A DNA stretch of 64,000 bases from Adiantum capillus-veneris. Taxonomy: Eukaryota > Streptophyta > Polypodiopsida > Polypodiales > Pteridaceae. The position numbers and the translations under genes are program-made. The stretch is from NCBI GenBank assembly GCA_014529385.2, contig CM043960.1, positions 29,624,396 through 29,688,395 of the forward strand, written 5' to 3'. Shown one piece after another: positions 10,160-22,040 of the stretch (within the stretch, counting starts at the first letter, position 1; each line of letters starts with the position of its first letter). The notes under the pieces are model-generated. The model saw only the letters and a list, made by a program, of their open reading frames with translations. It was not told the origin of the DNA and ran no database searches.

Positions 10160-13100
10160 TGAATTTTTTTTTTTGGAATTGTAATGGATACCCATGGAAT
10201 GGATTGGGTTGGCATTGATGAACTAATAAGCAAAGCCGATGTTTTACTTCTTGTTGAAACTTGGGAGCATGATACACAAAGGATTAACAGCTTGGAGGAT
10301 TACAGTGTACATTCATTGATGTGGTCAAAAAATCTCAAGCAACAAAGAGAGCAAGGAGGGGTAGCATGTATGGTTAAGAAAGGATTGGAAGATTTGGTAT
10401 CAATTGTGAAATATGACAAGTACAAACATTATGTATGGCTGAATATTATGACACCAAAAAGGACACCCATTTTTGTAGTTGGTTGCTACATTCCTCATCA
10501 TGATTCCCCCTTTTATGCTTGCATGGATAGAGATCAATCATTTTTTGATTTAGAAGAGGACATTGATTATTTCAAAGGTGAAGGTGATGTTATTGTATTT
10601 GGAGATATGAATGCTCGCACAAAAACATTGCAACATGATACTCAACAATTTGATATGCCATATATTTCAAGGGAGTTGAAAGAAGTTCACTTGTATGATC
10701 GTACTTCAATTGATCACTATGGAAAGTTACTTTTACACATGTGTAATATCACGTGTATGCTCATTGCCAATGGTGTATCTTTGTGGAGTGGAACCAATGG
10801 ATTTACATGTAGGAAACATAATGGGGATAGTGCGATTGACTATATGCTACTCTCTGAAACCATCATGTATCGCATAAAAAGTTTTATGTTTGGCCAATGG
10901 ACCCCGGAATCAGACCATTAGACCTTATGTATTGACCTTTCATGTGGAGAAGCAACTAAGCATGATAATCTCAGCCAAAGGGAGGAGAAATTATCACTAT
11001 GTATGGATTTCAAATGGGCACCAATGTACATTGAAATGGTTGAGAAAAAGTTATGGATGACAAAGCTTCAATATGATGCACCATATGGGAAGCTTTCAAG
11101 AAAGTAATTTGTTCTTGTTCCGAAGAATGCTTTGCCATAAAGCATCTCCATGGTATCAACAAAGATAGATCACGCAAAAGATGGTTTGATAAAGAATGTC
11201 AAGATGCTCGAAAGTCCTTGATAAAGCTTGATGCAACTATGGACAAAGACAACTATCAAAGTCATTTGCATACATACAAGGCATTGATTCAAAAGAAGAG
11301 AAGAAGAAGGGAAGTAAAGCAACATCTTTTTCAAGTCCAAGAAAAAGCACATGCATGTGGAAGATTTTGAAGAAACTTGAGGGGCAAGCGGGTGAGAATT
11401 TTGGTAACTTGAATCTTGTGGTTATGTACACACATTGTAGACAATTATATGAGCAAGCAAATGCTGAAAAAATTTCATTTCATGGTTCACTCCTATGTAT
11501 GACCTTGTTTTTTACTATTGAGGGTATATGCGGTGGGCTTGAAAGTTTGGCCACTCGCAAAGCAGGAGATCTTCAAGGTATCAAGCCGGACATAATCAAA
11601 TGGACGGGAGATTTTCCCCATGAGTGGATGTATGATATGTTCAACCTTGCACTTCAACATGGTATGCCTTATGATTGGAGTACTAATAAGCCTTTGCATA
11701 AAGGAGGGAATGTAAAGAATGTAAACAACTAACGGACTATAATGATTGGGTCTCTTATGGAAAAGTTGTTTGGATGCATAATGGAGATGAAATTGAGTGA
11801 TTGGGCTGAAGAAAATGACAACCGTGCAAAAGGACAAGCGGGTTTTTGTCAATGCCATAGCACCATTGATCATCTTGTCACTCTTTGTGTTCTCATGGAG
11901 GAAAGTCGGTTGAAAGGCAAGTGATTGTATTGTTGTTTTGTGGACTTTAAGAAAGCCTTTGATATGATTCCATGTAACAATTTGTGGAGAAGGATGGAAG
12001 AACTCCAAGTGCCAAGCAAGTTTATGCTTGCGGTTTCTCGAATCTATGAGAAGGTGATTTGCCAATTGCGCATGGAAAGAGAAATTTAAAAAAAAATTGT
12101 AAGCACTATTGGGGTTAAACAAGGATGTCCGTTGTCACCAACTCTCTTTGATCTATGCATCGATCAATTGGAAAAAATGGTACTTGACTTCATGCAAGAA
12201 GAAGGCATTGAAGAGGTCACTATTTGCAATGTGGTATTCATGCTTTTGTTGTATGGGGATGATGTAGTGCTTCTAGCACACACTTTAGAAGATGCACAAA
12301 AGCTTATGGTTGTGCTTGAGAACTTTTGCTTGCATAGTGGGCTGATTGTGAATGAATCCAAAACAAAGGTTATGCTTGTGAAAACCAACCATAAGGAGAA
12401 GCCATGCATTGTGTACAACAATGAGACACTTGAAGTTTTTGAGAGCTTTAAGTACCTTGGCCTTGAGGTTCTATCCAATCACAAGTGGCATGAATGTGCT
12501 ATGCATTGTTTGGCAGTGGGAAAGATAGCATATTTTGCATTTGAGAACATGTGTAATGCAGGAAACATCAAGTGTTGGATTCTGAAGAAGTACCTTTTTG
12601 ATGCATTGTGACATCGGTTCTTCTTTATGGAGTTGAAGTGTGGGGCGGGAGCATCTCAAAGTCTGCTTGGAAAGAGTTTGAGAATGTCCAAAAGCGTTTT
12701 CTTACAAACTTTCTCCAAGTTAAGACACAAACACCATACATGCTCCTACTTCTTGAGTCGGGATCTATTGCAATTGAGGTTATGGGCATGGGAAGGGTTG
12801 TGGAGTACATGATAAAGATGCATCAAAAACCCTCACATCGACTTCCTAGAATTGCATGGGAAGCGAGAAAAAAAGTTCTAAAGACACATAAAAGCAAGAT
12901 CTTGAGCATGGGATGGATGCAAGACATAAAGAAGTGGTTTGGGAGATGGGATGCATTACACTTGCTACATGATGCTTCAATTGACTCCCAAGTGAATGAA
13001 GCTTTTCTACAATGCCAATGTATTACGGCTTGGGAGAAATCCGGTGGGTCACACTTCATACATTACACCACTCATATTGCCCCCACTACAAAACCATGTT

Positions 13101-13546
13101 CCTTGTTGAAAGAGAAAACCGTACTCACACTTACATGCTTGAGCCTATCCCTTTGTCGACGATACGCACTATCGCAGCCATTCGTCTTACGTCCCATTTC
13201 CTTCGATGCAAGACAGGGCATTGGGGCAATGGAGAAGATTCAAATTGACTGTACACATTGCTCATTGCAAGTTTGAGAGTCTGAGTACCACACACTACTA
13301 GAGTGCTCAGCTTTTGGTCACATTCGAACTTGCTTCTCTCACATTTTTAGCGATGACTTAGATCTACACACTTTCCTCTCCCAACCACAGTGTGGGCTCT
13401 CCACTGCGACTCTCATCTCCACAATTTTGGAGCATCGAGAGTCATTCATCAGCCATACACACACTACATCACATGTCACTTTGGTTCTGTTGTTGGCGGG
13501 TCTCCGCGACGGACGTCTACAACATAGCTTTTTGGTACTAACATAA
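10160..13546 (+). pseudogene. LINE ORF2: endonuclease, reverse transcriptase, C-terminal zinc finger; disrupted
   Basis: The N-terminus shows a WNCNG motif (about 10175), then an APE-type endonuclease (10200-10920) with LVETW, FGDMNAR, AIDYMLLS and the closing ESDH. The reverse transcriptase (about 11920-12600) has FVDFKKAFDMIP, GVKQGCPLSPTLF and YGDD (12252-12263), then FKYLGLEV. The thumb/C-terminal region (12608-13276) has LLYGVEVWG, then a zinc-finger-like C-X2-C...H-X4-C (CTHC...HTLLEC) across 13250-13313. The frame closes at 13544-13546. Damage seen: a frame change between WNCNG and the main endonuclease frame near 10184, a stop at 10921, several frame changes and stops across 10925-12120, stops near 12609 and 13276. 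No RNase H was recognised. It is a dead LINE whose clade I cannot assign. Confidence 0.8.
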
Positions 13547-14246
13547 TGTCAATACTCAGGGAAGTGACTCAGATGGGGCACGGAGACTCTTTGAGATCGT
13601 CAATCTCAAGAAGTGAACCTTAACAAGCAAACACACTAATTCAACAAGCAAACCAACACTCAATTATAGGGGAAACCTACATATGTTCTTTCTCACAGCT
13701 CTAGGTCATCACACTTTTTCGGCACTCGAACGAACTCGAAATGTAATGAAATTTTAGGAGGAGGTCTACGACACCTAGGGACACTATCCTACCAAGTCTG
13801 GTCGCAATCCAACAAGGTACCAAAATCACGACCCATCATGAAAAAGGGCCTGAAAATTGCAGCAAAACATGCCAGAAATGTCGTCCTATGGTCTAAGAAC
13901 ACTCTCCTATGGTCAAAACGACTAAAAACAGCGATTTAAGCACTCAAATCTGTAAAATTAAGGCTCACTAACACGTAGTCATGAACCACAACAAAACTGA
14001 CAATGCTTACACTAGAATGAAAGCGCAAAGAAAGAGGAACACAATGCAAGTTTCGGAATTGAAAATTGATTGATTACCCATTCATTAACTGCGATGATTA
14101 CAAGTTGGAGCAGCTCCTCGTAGCTTAAGCGTACATTTTCAAAGCTCCCTTCTTCTCTAAAGGTAGGTCTTTTTTCACATTAAAGTTATTGACCTTTATA
14201 CCTAGGGCATTCTAAATGGCTAGTGGCCAGCTCACACGGACCTTTA
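13547..14246 (-). repeat. 3' LTR of family B (minus strand), distal part
   Basis: Read on the minus strand this is the end of an LTR whose start is at 19535-19696. It ends ...ATTGACA at 13547, matching the TGTTT...GACA termini. The copia element splits the LTR, leaving about 700 bp here and 162 bp on the other side (about 862 bp in total). The minus strand holds a TATAAAGG-like box near 14195. Confidence 0.6.
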
Positions 14247-14571
14247 TGTTGAGATGTCGAGCTCTACACCTTGAGCTGGCATCCACTACGGGTCTTGGCC
14301 GCTTACGGCATTTACTCACTGGCGCGTTAGGTGACCGACACGGAGGATCTCTGCCAGTGATTCTACAGCTGGACTACACTTATAGTGCCAGCCTAGTACG
14401 CTTCTAGCGAGTTCACACTTAGTGACCGCATGTACATATGTGCTACTTTTCAGCTTTAGCACTTAGTCATTTTGTACTCTCTTTTCTGTGAAGAAGAAGA
14501 AGAAGAAGCTTTCCATCTCTGTGTGCTTTGTGCTTGTCTTGTATAGCTCTCTTGCATCCTCATTCTTTACA
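14247..14571 (+). repeat. 5' LTR of the Ty1/copia element
   Basis: A 325-bp LTR running from TGTTGAGATG to CTTTACA, flanked on the left by target duplication CTTTA (14242-14246). It aligns to the 3' LTR with five substitutions, all transitions, and one extra AAG unit, about 1.6% divergence. This indicates a young insertion. Confidence 0.95.
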
Positions 14572-14583
14572 TGGTATCAGAGC
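14572..14583 (+). promoter_or_regulatory. Copia primer-binding site (initiator tRNA-Met)
   Basis: TGGTATCAGAGC directly abuts the 5' LTR. This is the standard plant Ty1/copia primer site complementary to the 3' end of initiator methionine tRNA, where minus-strand DNA synthesis begins. Confidence 0.93.
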
Positions 14584-14885
14584 CTTGGTGCAGGCAAGAG
14601 AGGCTAAGAGAGCAAGAGCATCACAATCCCTTCGTTCGCAATCCACGACTAGATGCCGAAGGCGCCTCGCGCAGCGAAAATTTTTTTAGGGGTTTTTCGC
14701 ACAAGTTTCTGAACAGGTCTCCAAAGTGCAATATACAGAGATTTATTGTACAAGTACAGTGGTTGTATGTGCGCTTGATTGTGGACACTCGTTGAGTGTA
14801 GAAAGCGTTACAGGTACCACGATAGCAGGTTCAGCAGATTTGCAGGTTTTTGCAGATTGCAGCTATTTTGTCTTACTGCTTCAAG

Positions 14886-17800
14886 ATGTCTGACGGTTTC
14901 AGTCAGATTGTTACTGAGAAGCTTGAGAAAAATAACTACCCTGCATGGAAGTTCAGAATAACAAATTTCCTAAAAGGAAAAGGTTATTGGGACTATGTAG
15001 AAGGAGACAATGAAAAGGAACCAGAGATTCCCGAGGCAAATACTACAGCAGAACAAAGGAAAGCTTTGAGGGACTGGCAACAAGGCCAGAGCAAAGTGAT
15101 GTATTGGCTGTCTATGAGCATCACAGATGGCATGATGGGCTATCTACAGGACGCTGAAACCCCCGCCATTGCATGGAGAAACTTAGGCAGAGTGTTCGAG
15201 GTGAACACCAAGGCCAGGAAGCTTCAACTAAAGTCGGAGCTAAATCAGGTTAAGAGGAACAACCTCTCCATCAATGATTATGCTTTGAAGATCAAGAGTA
15301 TCATTGAGGCTCTTGGATCTATTAAAGTCTCAGTGGAAGACGATGACATTGTCCGTGCATGCTTGGATGGTCTAGGAGATGAGTATGTACATTTTAGGTC
15401 TTCCATGAATACAAGAGACGACATCCCCGTGTTCCAAGATTTGATTTCTATGCTTATTCTTGAGGAGAAGAACCTTGACACATCTTCTTCTCATGGCAGA
15501 AATAATTCTGAATAGTCCTTCTATTCTAACTCCAACAGAGGTAGAGGTAGAGGTCGTGGTCGAGGCCCAAGGGGTTGCAGGGGCCAATTTCTGGAAGGTC
15601 AATCAAATCAAAACAATACAGGTGGCAGGGGAAACCAGTCTCAAGGCAGGGGGAGTCAAAGAGGTCATGGTGCAGGATCAAGCAGGCAGCAACATACTCC
15701 AGATAGTAGAGAATGTTGGACTTGTGGTGAAAGAGGTCACATGTCACGTGACTGTCCAAAGGGAAAAGCAAGTAGAAAGAGAGAACAGGGCAACTATGCA
15801 TCTACTAGCAGAGATGCAGATGACAGCAAAAATGAGCGCATGTTTGTTATGCAGCATGTAATGAATACAATGACTGTAGAGAATTCCACCCAAGATGATG
15901 TTTGGTATGTGGATTCAGGTGCCTCTAATCACATGACGTCTCGTGGAGAGTGGTTTAGAGATATGCGCAAACCAGATGTGTCAGGCTATGTGCAAACAGG
16001 AGATGACACAGCTCACCCCATTGCTCATGTAGGGGACATACCTCTAAATACGAAGAGTGGGAAATCAAAGTACTTAGCAGATGTACTTCATGTCCCAAAC
16101 ATTACAAAGAATCTTGTTTCTGTTGGACAAATGGTTGAGCAGGGTTTGCAGGTTCGCTTCAATCCAAATGGCTGTTATGTAGAAGATTTCCAGAATGGTT
16201 GTAAGCTGATCACAGAGGGCAAATGTGTGGGCAGAATGTTTACGCTGAATGTAGACATGCCTGAGGTAAAAGCTGCATTATTTGCACAGGGCACAGGTGT
16301 TGTGACTGATGTTGACATTTGGCACAAACGCATTGGCCATGTCAATGAGCAGAGATTGCGCAGCATGCAATCAAAACAGATTGTAAAAGGTTTGCCCAAA
16401 TTCAAGGTGGATGGTATGCATAAAGTGTGTGCAGCATGCCAGTTTGGAAAACAATCAAAGGGCTCATTTCCACATGAGCGCAATGTATGTAAAAGGCCAC
16501 TTGAGGTGGTGCACACAGATGTTTGGGGTCCAACCGATACTGCAAGTATACATGGTTGCAGGTATTATGTCTCTTTCATTGATGACCATACAAGGAAAGT
16601 ATGGGTCTACTTCATGCGTAACAAAAGTGAAGTGTTTGGTCACTTTCAAGACTTCAAAGTCATGATTGAGAAGGAGACAGATATGCAAATCAAGACATTG
16701 AGGTCAGATGGAGGGGGAGAGTACTTCTCCAATGATTTTTCAGATTTTCTGCGAATGCATGGTATACACAGGCAGTTTACATGCAGATATACTCCACAGC
16801 AGAATGGGGTCGCAGAAAGGAAAAACAGGCACATTGCAGAGGTTGCACGTGCATTGATGAATGAGAAGAACATGCCTCATCATTTCTGGGCTGAAGCTGT
16901 AAATACAGCTGTGTACATTATGAACAGGACACCTACAGCTGCGGTGCATGATGTAACACCTGAGGAAAAGTTTACAGGTACAAAGCCTGATTTGGCACAC
17001 TTGAAAGTGTTTGGCTGCATAGCTTACGTGCATGTACCAGATGAGTTGCGTAGGAAATTGGATCCTAAAGCAGAGAAATGTATTCTTGTGGGATATTCCC
17101 TTGAACAAAAGGGGTACAGGTGCTACAATCCTACTACACGAGAATTACGAGTGAGCAGAGATGTAGTCTTTGATGAGATGAGCAGCTGGTACAGTAATGC
17201 ACATGGCACTATTGGGGCTGATGTAAAAGATGATGTGGTTGTACAAAATGTGAGGCCACAGTCACAGGTTTTGAGTGGACCACAAGAGTCCTCTTCTCGT
17301 GGCTCTGTTGAGAAACCATGGAATGGTAGACTACGTACGCAGGTTACTCCACCAACAGGTACAGGGAATGTATCACGAAAAGGAAAGGAAAAGGTTGATG
17401 AACCTCCCTTTATGGCTGATGCATCATCATGTTTTTCACATGTAGACATGGATTCAGATGGTTCTGAACAAAGTATTGATGAGGAATTTGGAATTCCGGC
17501 TGTCAGGACACCTGGTGTAAGGAAAGTACAAGAAGATGCTAGAGGGCAAAGGAGTGACCAAGGACCGCGCAGATATAATAGAGTCAGAAATCCAGTTCAG
17601 AAATTGACTTATGATGGGTATCTAGCGCATCACCAAGCCTACATGGCTAAGGTGATACAGGATGTGGAGCCCACATGTTTTGAGGATGTAGTTGGAAATG
17701 TGCATTGGGATGATGCAATGAATGAAGAGATGGCTGCATTGGAAGCAAATGACACATGGGAGTTGGTGCCATTGCCAAGTGGCAAGAAAGCTATTGGCTG

Positions 17801-19235
17801 CAAATGGGTGTATAAAACCAAGCATAAGGCTGATGGTAACATTGAGCGTCACAAGGCAAGGCTGGTCGCAAAGGGTTATGCACAGACGTATGGCATAGAC
17901 TATGAGGAGACCTTTGCTCCAGTGGCAAAGATGACGACTGTGAGAGCTGTCATAGCAGTGGCTGCATCTAGAGGATGGATTATGCATCAAATGGATGTAA
18001 AGAATGCCTTCTTGAATGGTGAGTTGCAAGAGGAAGTGTATATGGATCAGCCACCTGGTTATGTCGATCCAGGTTACCCAGATTATGTATGCAGACTTCT
18101 CAAAGCTTTGTATGGTTTGAAGCAGGGCTCTAGAGCATGGTATGACAGGATTGCCAAGTATCTTGTCAGTATTGGTTTTAGGAGAGCTCATGCTGATCAT
18201 TCACTCTATGTACGTGAGAGTGATGTGGGGATTGTGGTCATTACCATATATGTAGATGACCTTATTATTGTTGGTGACAATGCTATGGAGATTGACCATG
18301 TGAAGGGTCTTCTCAAACAGGAGTTTGAAATGAAAGATTTAGGCGAGTTGCGCTACTTTCTTGGCATTGAGGTGATCAGGACTCCAGAGGGTGTATGGCT
18401 ATCACAGAGACAGTATGCTTTGGACATGTTGTCAAAGTATGGTATGGTTGATTGTAAGCCAATTTCTATTCCCTTGGATGTGAATGCAAAGCTGAGTGCA
18501 GAGAAGGGTGATGTTGTTGAGGATGTCAACATGTACAGGAAGATTGTGGGTAGTCTAATCTACTTGACTATCACAAGGCCAGACTTGAGCTACACAGTAG
18601 GCTTGGAGAGTCAGTTCATGCAGCTTCTGAGGAAGCCACATTTGGATGGAGTACGACGCACACTTAGGTATGTGCAAGGTACTCTTGACTACGCATTGTT
18701 CTATGCAGCAGATGCACCATTAGCATTGTATGGGTATACAGATGCAGATTGGGCAGGTAGCATTGTTGATAGGAGATCTACGAGTGGCTTCATGTTCTCT
18801 TTTGGGAGTGCTGCTGTTACTTGGAGCAGCAAAAAGCAGCCTACGGTTGCTTTATCGAGCACGGAGGCCGAGTACAGAGGTGCAGCAGTTGCGGCGTGCG
18901 AGGTAGCTTGGCTACGCACATTACTTGAGGACTTGGGAGTGCAGGTGGACCAGCAGATTTTCATCCATTGTGACAACCTCAGCAGCATGCAATTGGCTAG
19001 GAACCCAGTGTTCCATGCCAGGACCAAACACATAGAGGTCCATTACCACTACGTTCGAGAGCGAGTGTTGGCGGGCGACATCGACTTGGTCTACGTCAGC
19101 ACAGAGGAGCAGATAGCGGATATCTTTACCAAGGCCCTCGGAGCTGAGAAGCTTCGACGTTTCCGGACTATGCTTGGACTCTACGACATGCAGAGCTCGA
19201 GGGGGAGTGTTGAGATGTCGAGCTCTACACCTTGA
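14886..19235 (+). pseudogene. Copia gag-pol coding region
   Basis: Parts in order: gag (from MSDGFSQIV at 14886; UBN2-type fold, NNYPAWKFRI and WRNLGRVFEV segments); RG-rich linker and CCHC knuckle (CWTCGERGHMSRDC, about 15714-15755); aspartic protease (WYVDSGASNHM, DSG near 15912); integrase with HHCC zinc region (about 16320-16460), D,D,E core and PQQNGVAERKNR; reverse transcriptase with KARLVAKGYAQ, MDVKNAFLNG and YVDD (18249-18260); RNase H (DADWAGS, ALSSTEAEY, about 18730-19130); end of frame at 19235 inside the 3' LTR. The product would form virus-like particles and copy the element RNA. Catalytic motifs of all enzymes are visible. Overall state: about one break. Confidence 0.93.
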
Positions 19236-19529
19236 GCTGGCATCCACTACGGGTCTTGGCCGCTTACGGCATTTACTCACTGGCGTGTTAGGTGACCAAC
19301 ACGGAGGATCTCTGCCAGTGATTCTATAGCTGGACTACACTTATAGTGCCAACCTAGTACGCTTCTAGCGAGTTCACACTTAGTGACCGCATGTACATAT
19401 GTGCTACTTTTCAGCTTTAGCACTTAGTCATTTTGTACTCTCTTTTCTGTGAAGAAGAAGAAGAAGCTTTCCATCTCTGTGTGCTTTGTGCTTGTCTTGT
19501 GTAGCTCTCTTGCATCCTCATTCTTTACA
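19208..19529 (+). repeat. 3' LTR of the Ty1/copia element
   Basis: 322 bp, preceded by the polypurine tract and followed by target duplication CTTTA (19530-19534). The pol reading frame ends 28 bp inside it. Confidence 0.95.
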
Positions 19530-19534
19530 CTTTA

Positions 19535-19696
19535 CAATTGTCATGACATCATTACGACTCAGGGAATTGACGTGCTACTCTAGAATTAGGATTTACATAG
19601 AGTATCATTACACTAGCTCAGACAATTAATATAGTACAAATGTGGTGTCCGGCTATGTCCGGCCAAGTGGACGCCTGTTTGATCTGTCCTCAAACA
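19535..19696 (-). repeat. 3' LTR of family B (minus strand), proximal part
   Basis: On the minus strand the LTR begins TGTTTGAGGACAG right after a polypurine tract (GGAAGGGGGGAAA). It continues across the copia insertion to 13547. It carries short CCGG-bearing direct repeats (GTCCGGCTAT/GTCCGGCCAA) near 19648-19665. Confidence 0.65.
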
Positions 19697-21370
19697 TTTC
19701 CCCCCTTCCTAATTCGTGTCGTCCCTTGACACGCCTTGTGCAGTCTTGTCATAGGGTTGTCTTCAGCTTTGTCTTCAAGGTTGGACTTCAGCTTGGGAAG
19801 TGCTTTGTCATTGATGACGCTCCCCCCTTCCTTGAGGGATTCAAATCTTTCGTGAAGAGTTCTTTTGATGTTTCTGTCTTTGTCATTGACTTGCAATACT
19901 TCACTAGCTTTAACACTATGGAACTCCTTATGTTTTGTTGTTGCGAGCTTTTTTGCTGAAGTTATTATTGTTTGTCCGTTGTCTTTGTATGACATTCTTC
20001 GTCTTTCCATCGATCGTTGAATTTTTGTCTTCAAGGTTGGTCTTTAGCTTTGGAAGATCTTTGGCTCCCCCCTTCCTTGAGTGATTCATATATGCCATGT
20101 TGTTGATACGTGACTTGATCTTTGATTATCGAGGCAACTTTTCTTCTTGTTGTGCATTCACCTCTTTGTTGCCAATCTTAGCCGCTGTTAAGATGGATGT
20201 TGATGTGTCTGATCTTGTTGAACTTATCCACTTTGTGGCGTGGACTTTATGATGTATTTTTTTTCAAGGCCCACTGCAATTTGAGATTTCCACCATAGAT
20301 AGCCGATGTTGAAGCACTGTGTGAGCTACACATGGTTGTTGTGGATAACTCGCTTGTTGCTGAATTTTTCAGTGCTTGTTGTTGTAAACCATTCTTTAAC
20401 TTGCCATTTTTTGATGGAGCTTTGTTGTCGCCCTTGAAGATAAAAGATGCTCTTGATAAGCATATGGAGACCTATTGTGTTTGCTCCAAGTCGTTGTCGA
20501 TTGATTTTGGCAGCCATTTCTTTATTGCTGATGTATAAGGAATATATATAAGAAGATGTAGTGATTTTAGATTAGGGTCTAAAACCTGGATGACCAAAGG
20601 TATACGCTCTTATTGGAGTTGATCAATTCCACTTGAAGTACTTGTCATGCAAGGTGAGTGCTAGGGAGAAACAAAGTAAGAGTTCCTAATGCAAGTGCCA
20701 ATTATGGGACAATCTATATGCATACGAGAAATTTGTCAAACAAAAGCATGTAGTGTAAGAGATGGAGTTGATGGGTGCTTCAAGGAACAAATGTAGCACA
20801 TGTGACATCAAAGGACGTGTCAATAGCTTCCACATTTCTAAGAAGGGTTTTCAATGTAGAAGCTTCTCCACTCATACCACACTGTGTTGAGTGCGTGAGT
20901 GTCTTTTGAACTTCCTCCACTTACCACTCTACTACAATGACTTCGACTCTTATGTCCACCTATACTAGCACGAGTGACACAACATAATTATTCTCAACTC
21001 TTTCAGCTTGAGCAGTACCTAGAATAACTAAGACGCTTAGACCACATAGAATATTACATGAAGGTTTGAGACTAGTGCCTCACTCATTTAGTGGCTTAGC
21101 TGCCCAACTTTGACTTTTATGCCATTTATTTTCAGTGGCGACTTGGACTTACTTGTTCAAGGTCAGAAACCCAATTCCATAAGTTCTAGAAATTTAGGCC
21201 TTGTCCATTGTGTTGGTCTTTGGATGCCACCATTTTATCAAGTAGCCTGGCAAATTTTGGCTCCTCTTGACTTGCTTGTCGCAAGTCTTGTAGGGACTGA
21301 TGTAGTTTTTGCTTTATCTCCCATGAGAAGCAGTCATCGAGATGTGTGGGTTCTTTGTGATTGAGTTTCT
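19697..21370 (-). other. 3' non-coding part of family B with repeated polypurine tracts
   Basis: No coding part was recognised. Three polypurine-tract-like sequences occur on the minus strand at 19697-19710, 19820-19836 and 20065-20081. The last two lie in a diverged ~245-bp duplication (CTTCAAGGTTGG ... CTCCCCCCTTCCTTGAG). Only the one at 19697 abuts the LTR. Confidence 0.5.
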
Positions 21371-22040
21371 ACGAGCAATTTTGGAACCCACCTTGTCTTT
21401 GGTCCTTGTGTGACTGTCTTCTGCATTTGCTTCTTTTTTTGGATGACTTGATGGACACTAGGCTTCGGTAGCCAGATTTGATGATTTCCATTGTAGAAGC
21501 CTTGATTTTGTAGTTGAAGACGAGGTATCCATCTAGAGGGCTGGCTGTAGGCTCTTCCTAATGATTGTGTGCCTTTGGGTCGATCCTTGTGCTTCTTGAT
21601 TGATCTTTGTTGTTCCAGGTTGAGCTACAATTTTTGGTAACCATATTTGTGTGTTACCTTCACAAAATCCTTGTGCTTCAAGTAGCTTCACTGGAATCAT
21701 CCGTTGCTTCACTTGTTTGTGTTGGGTGGATTGTTTGAGGTCTGACTTTGGCACCCATACTTGTCGTGCTGCCCGCTTGGAAGGTCTTTTCTTCTGTCTT
21801 TTGTTGTTGTTCTTTCTCCTATTTGAGTCGCTTGTCTTGCGTTTATAGCGTATCTTGTTCTATGTAGAACACGTTGGTTGAGGTGAATAGGTCCAGGCTG
21901 TTACTTTAGGCTTTTTGGCCCTAACATTAGCGTTTCCCTTGAAGTAGCCCTAAGAAGTGATTGACTCGTTTGATGCTACCCACCATGTCACCTTTTGTTG
22001 TTGATGTTGAACTTGTGTTTCATGTATCCAAACTGGGTCT
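21370..22040 (-). pseudogene. Trp-Pro-Lys repeat tail of family B
   Basis: At least five short motifs of type [QR]-x-W-[ILV]-P-[KR] occur on the minus strand: RQVWVPK (about 21749-21766), TQIWLPK (about 21635-21653), WIPR (about 21525), HQIWLPK (about 21467-21483) and RWVPK (about 21390). Two are preceded by similar QGF-x-x-GN sequence, so the tail arose by internal duplication. The surrounding sequence is Lys/Gln-rich. I do not recognise a family. Family C carries a comparable tail at 45.8-46.4 kb. Confidence 0.5.

Larger units (their letters stand above)
9179..13546 (+). mobile_element. LINE retrotransposon, nearly full length but dead
   Basis: ORF1 and ORF2 follow each other in the usual order with a ~40-bp gap. 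The 5' leader may extend back to about 8955. No poly(A) tail or target duplication is visible on the right, because the LTR of family B starts at 13547, one base after the ORF2 stop. The original 3' end may have been displaced by that insertion. Confidence 0.75.
14247..19529 (+). mobile_element. Ty1/copia LTR retrotransposon, young and nearly whole
   Basis: A complete 5.28-kb element: 325- and 322-bp LTRs, TGGTATCAGAGC primer site, gag-pol region, polypurine tract (19197-19207, GAGGGGGAG core) and a perfect 5-bp target duplication CTTTA on both sides. Domain order is gag, protease, integrase, reverse transcriptase, RNase H, as in Ty1/copia. The element looks close to whole, with about one break. 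It inserted into the 3' LTR of the minus-strand family B element, so it is younger than B. LTR divergence of about 1.6% suggests an age near or below one million years under commonly used plant rates, an assumption for this organism. Confidence 0.95.

Noticed and set aside
17622-18200. Minus-strand frame opposite the copia reverse transcriptase
   Set aside because: It overlaps the conserved copia pol in antisense and has no recognisable feature of its own.
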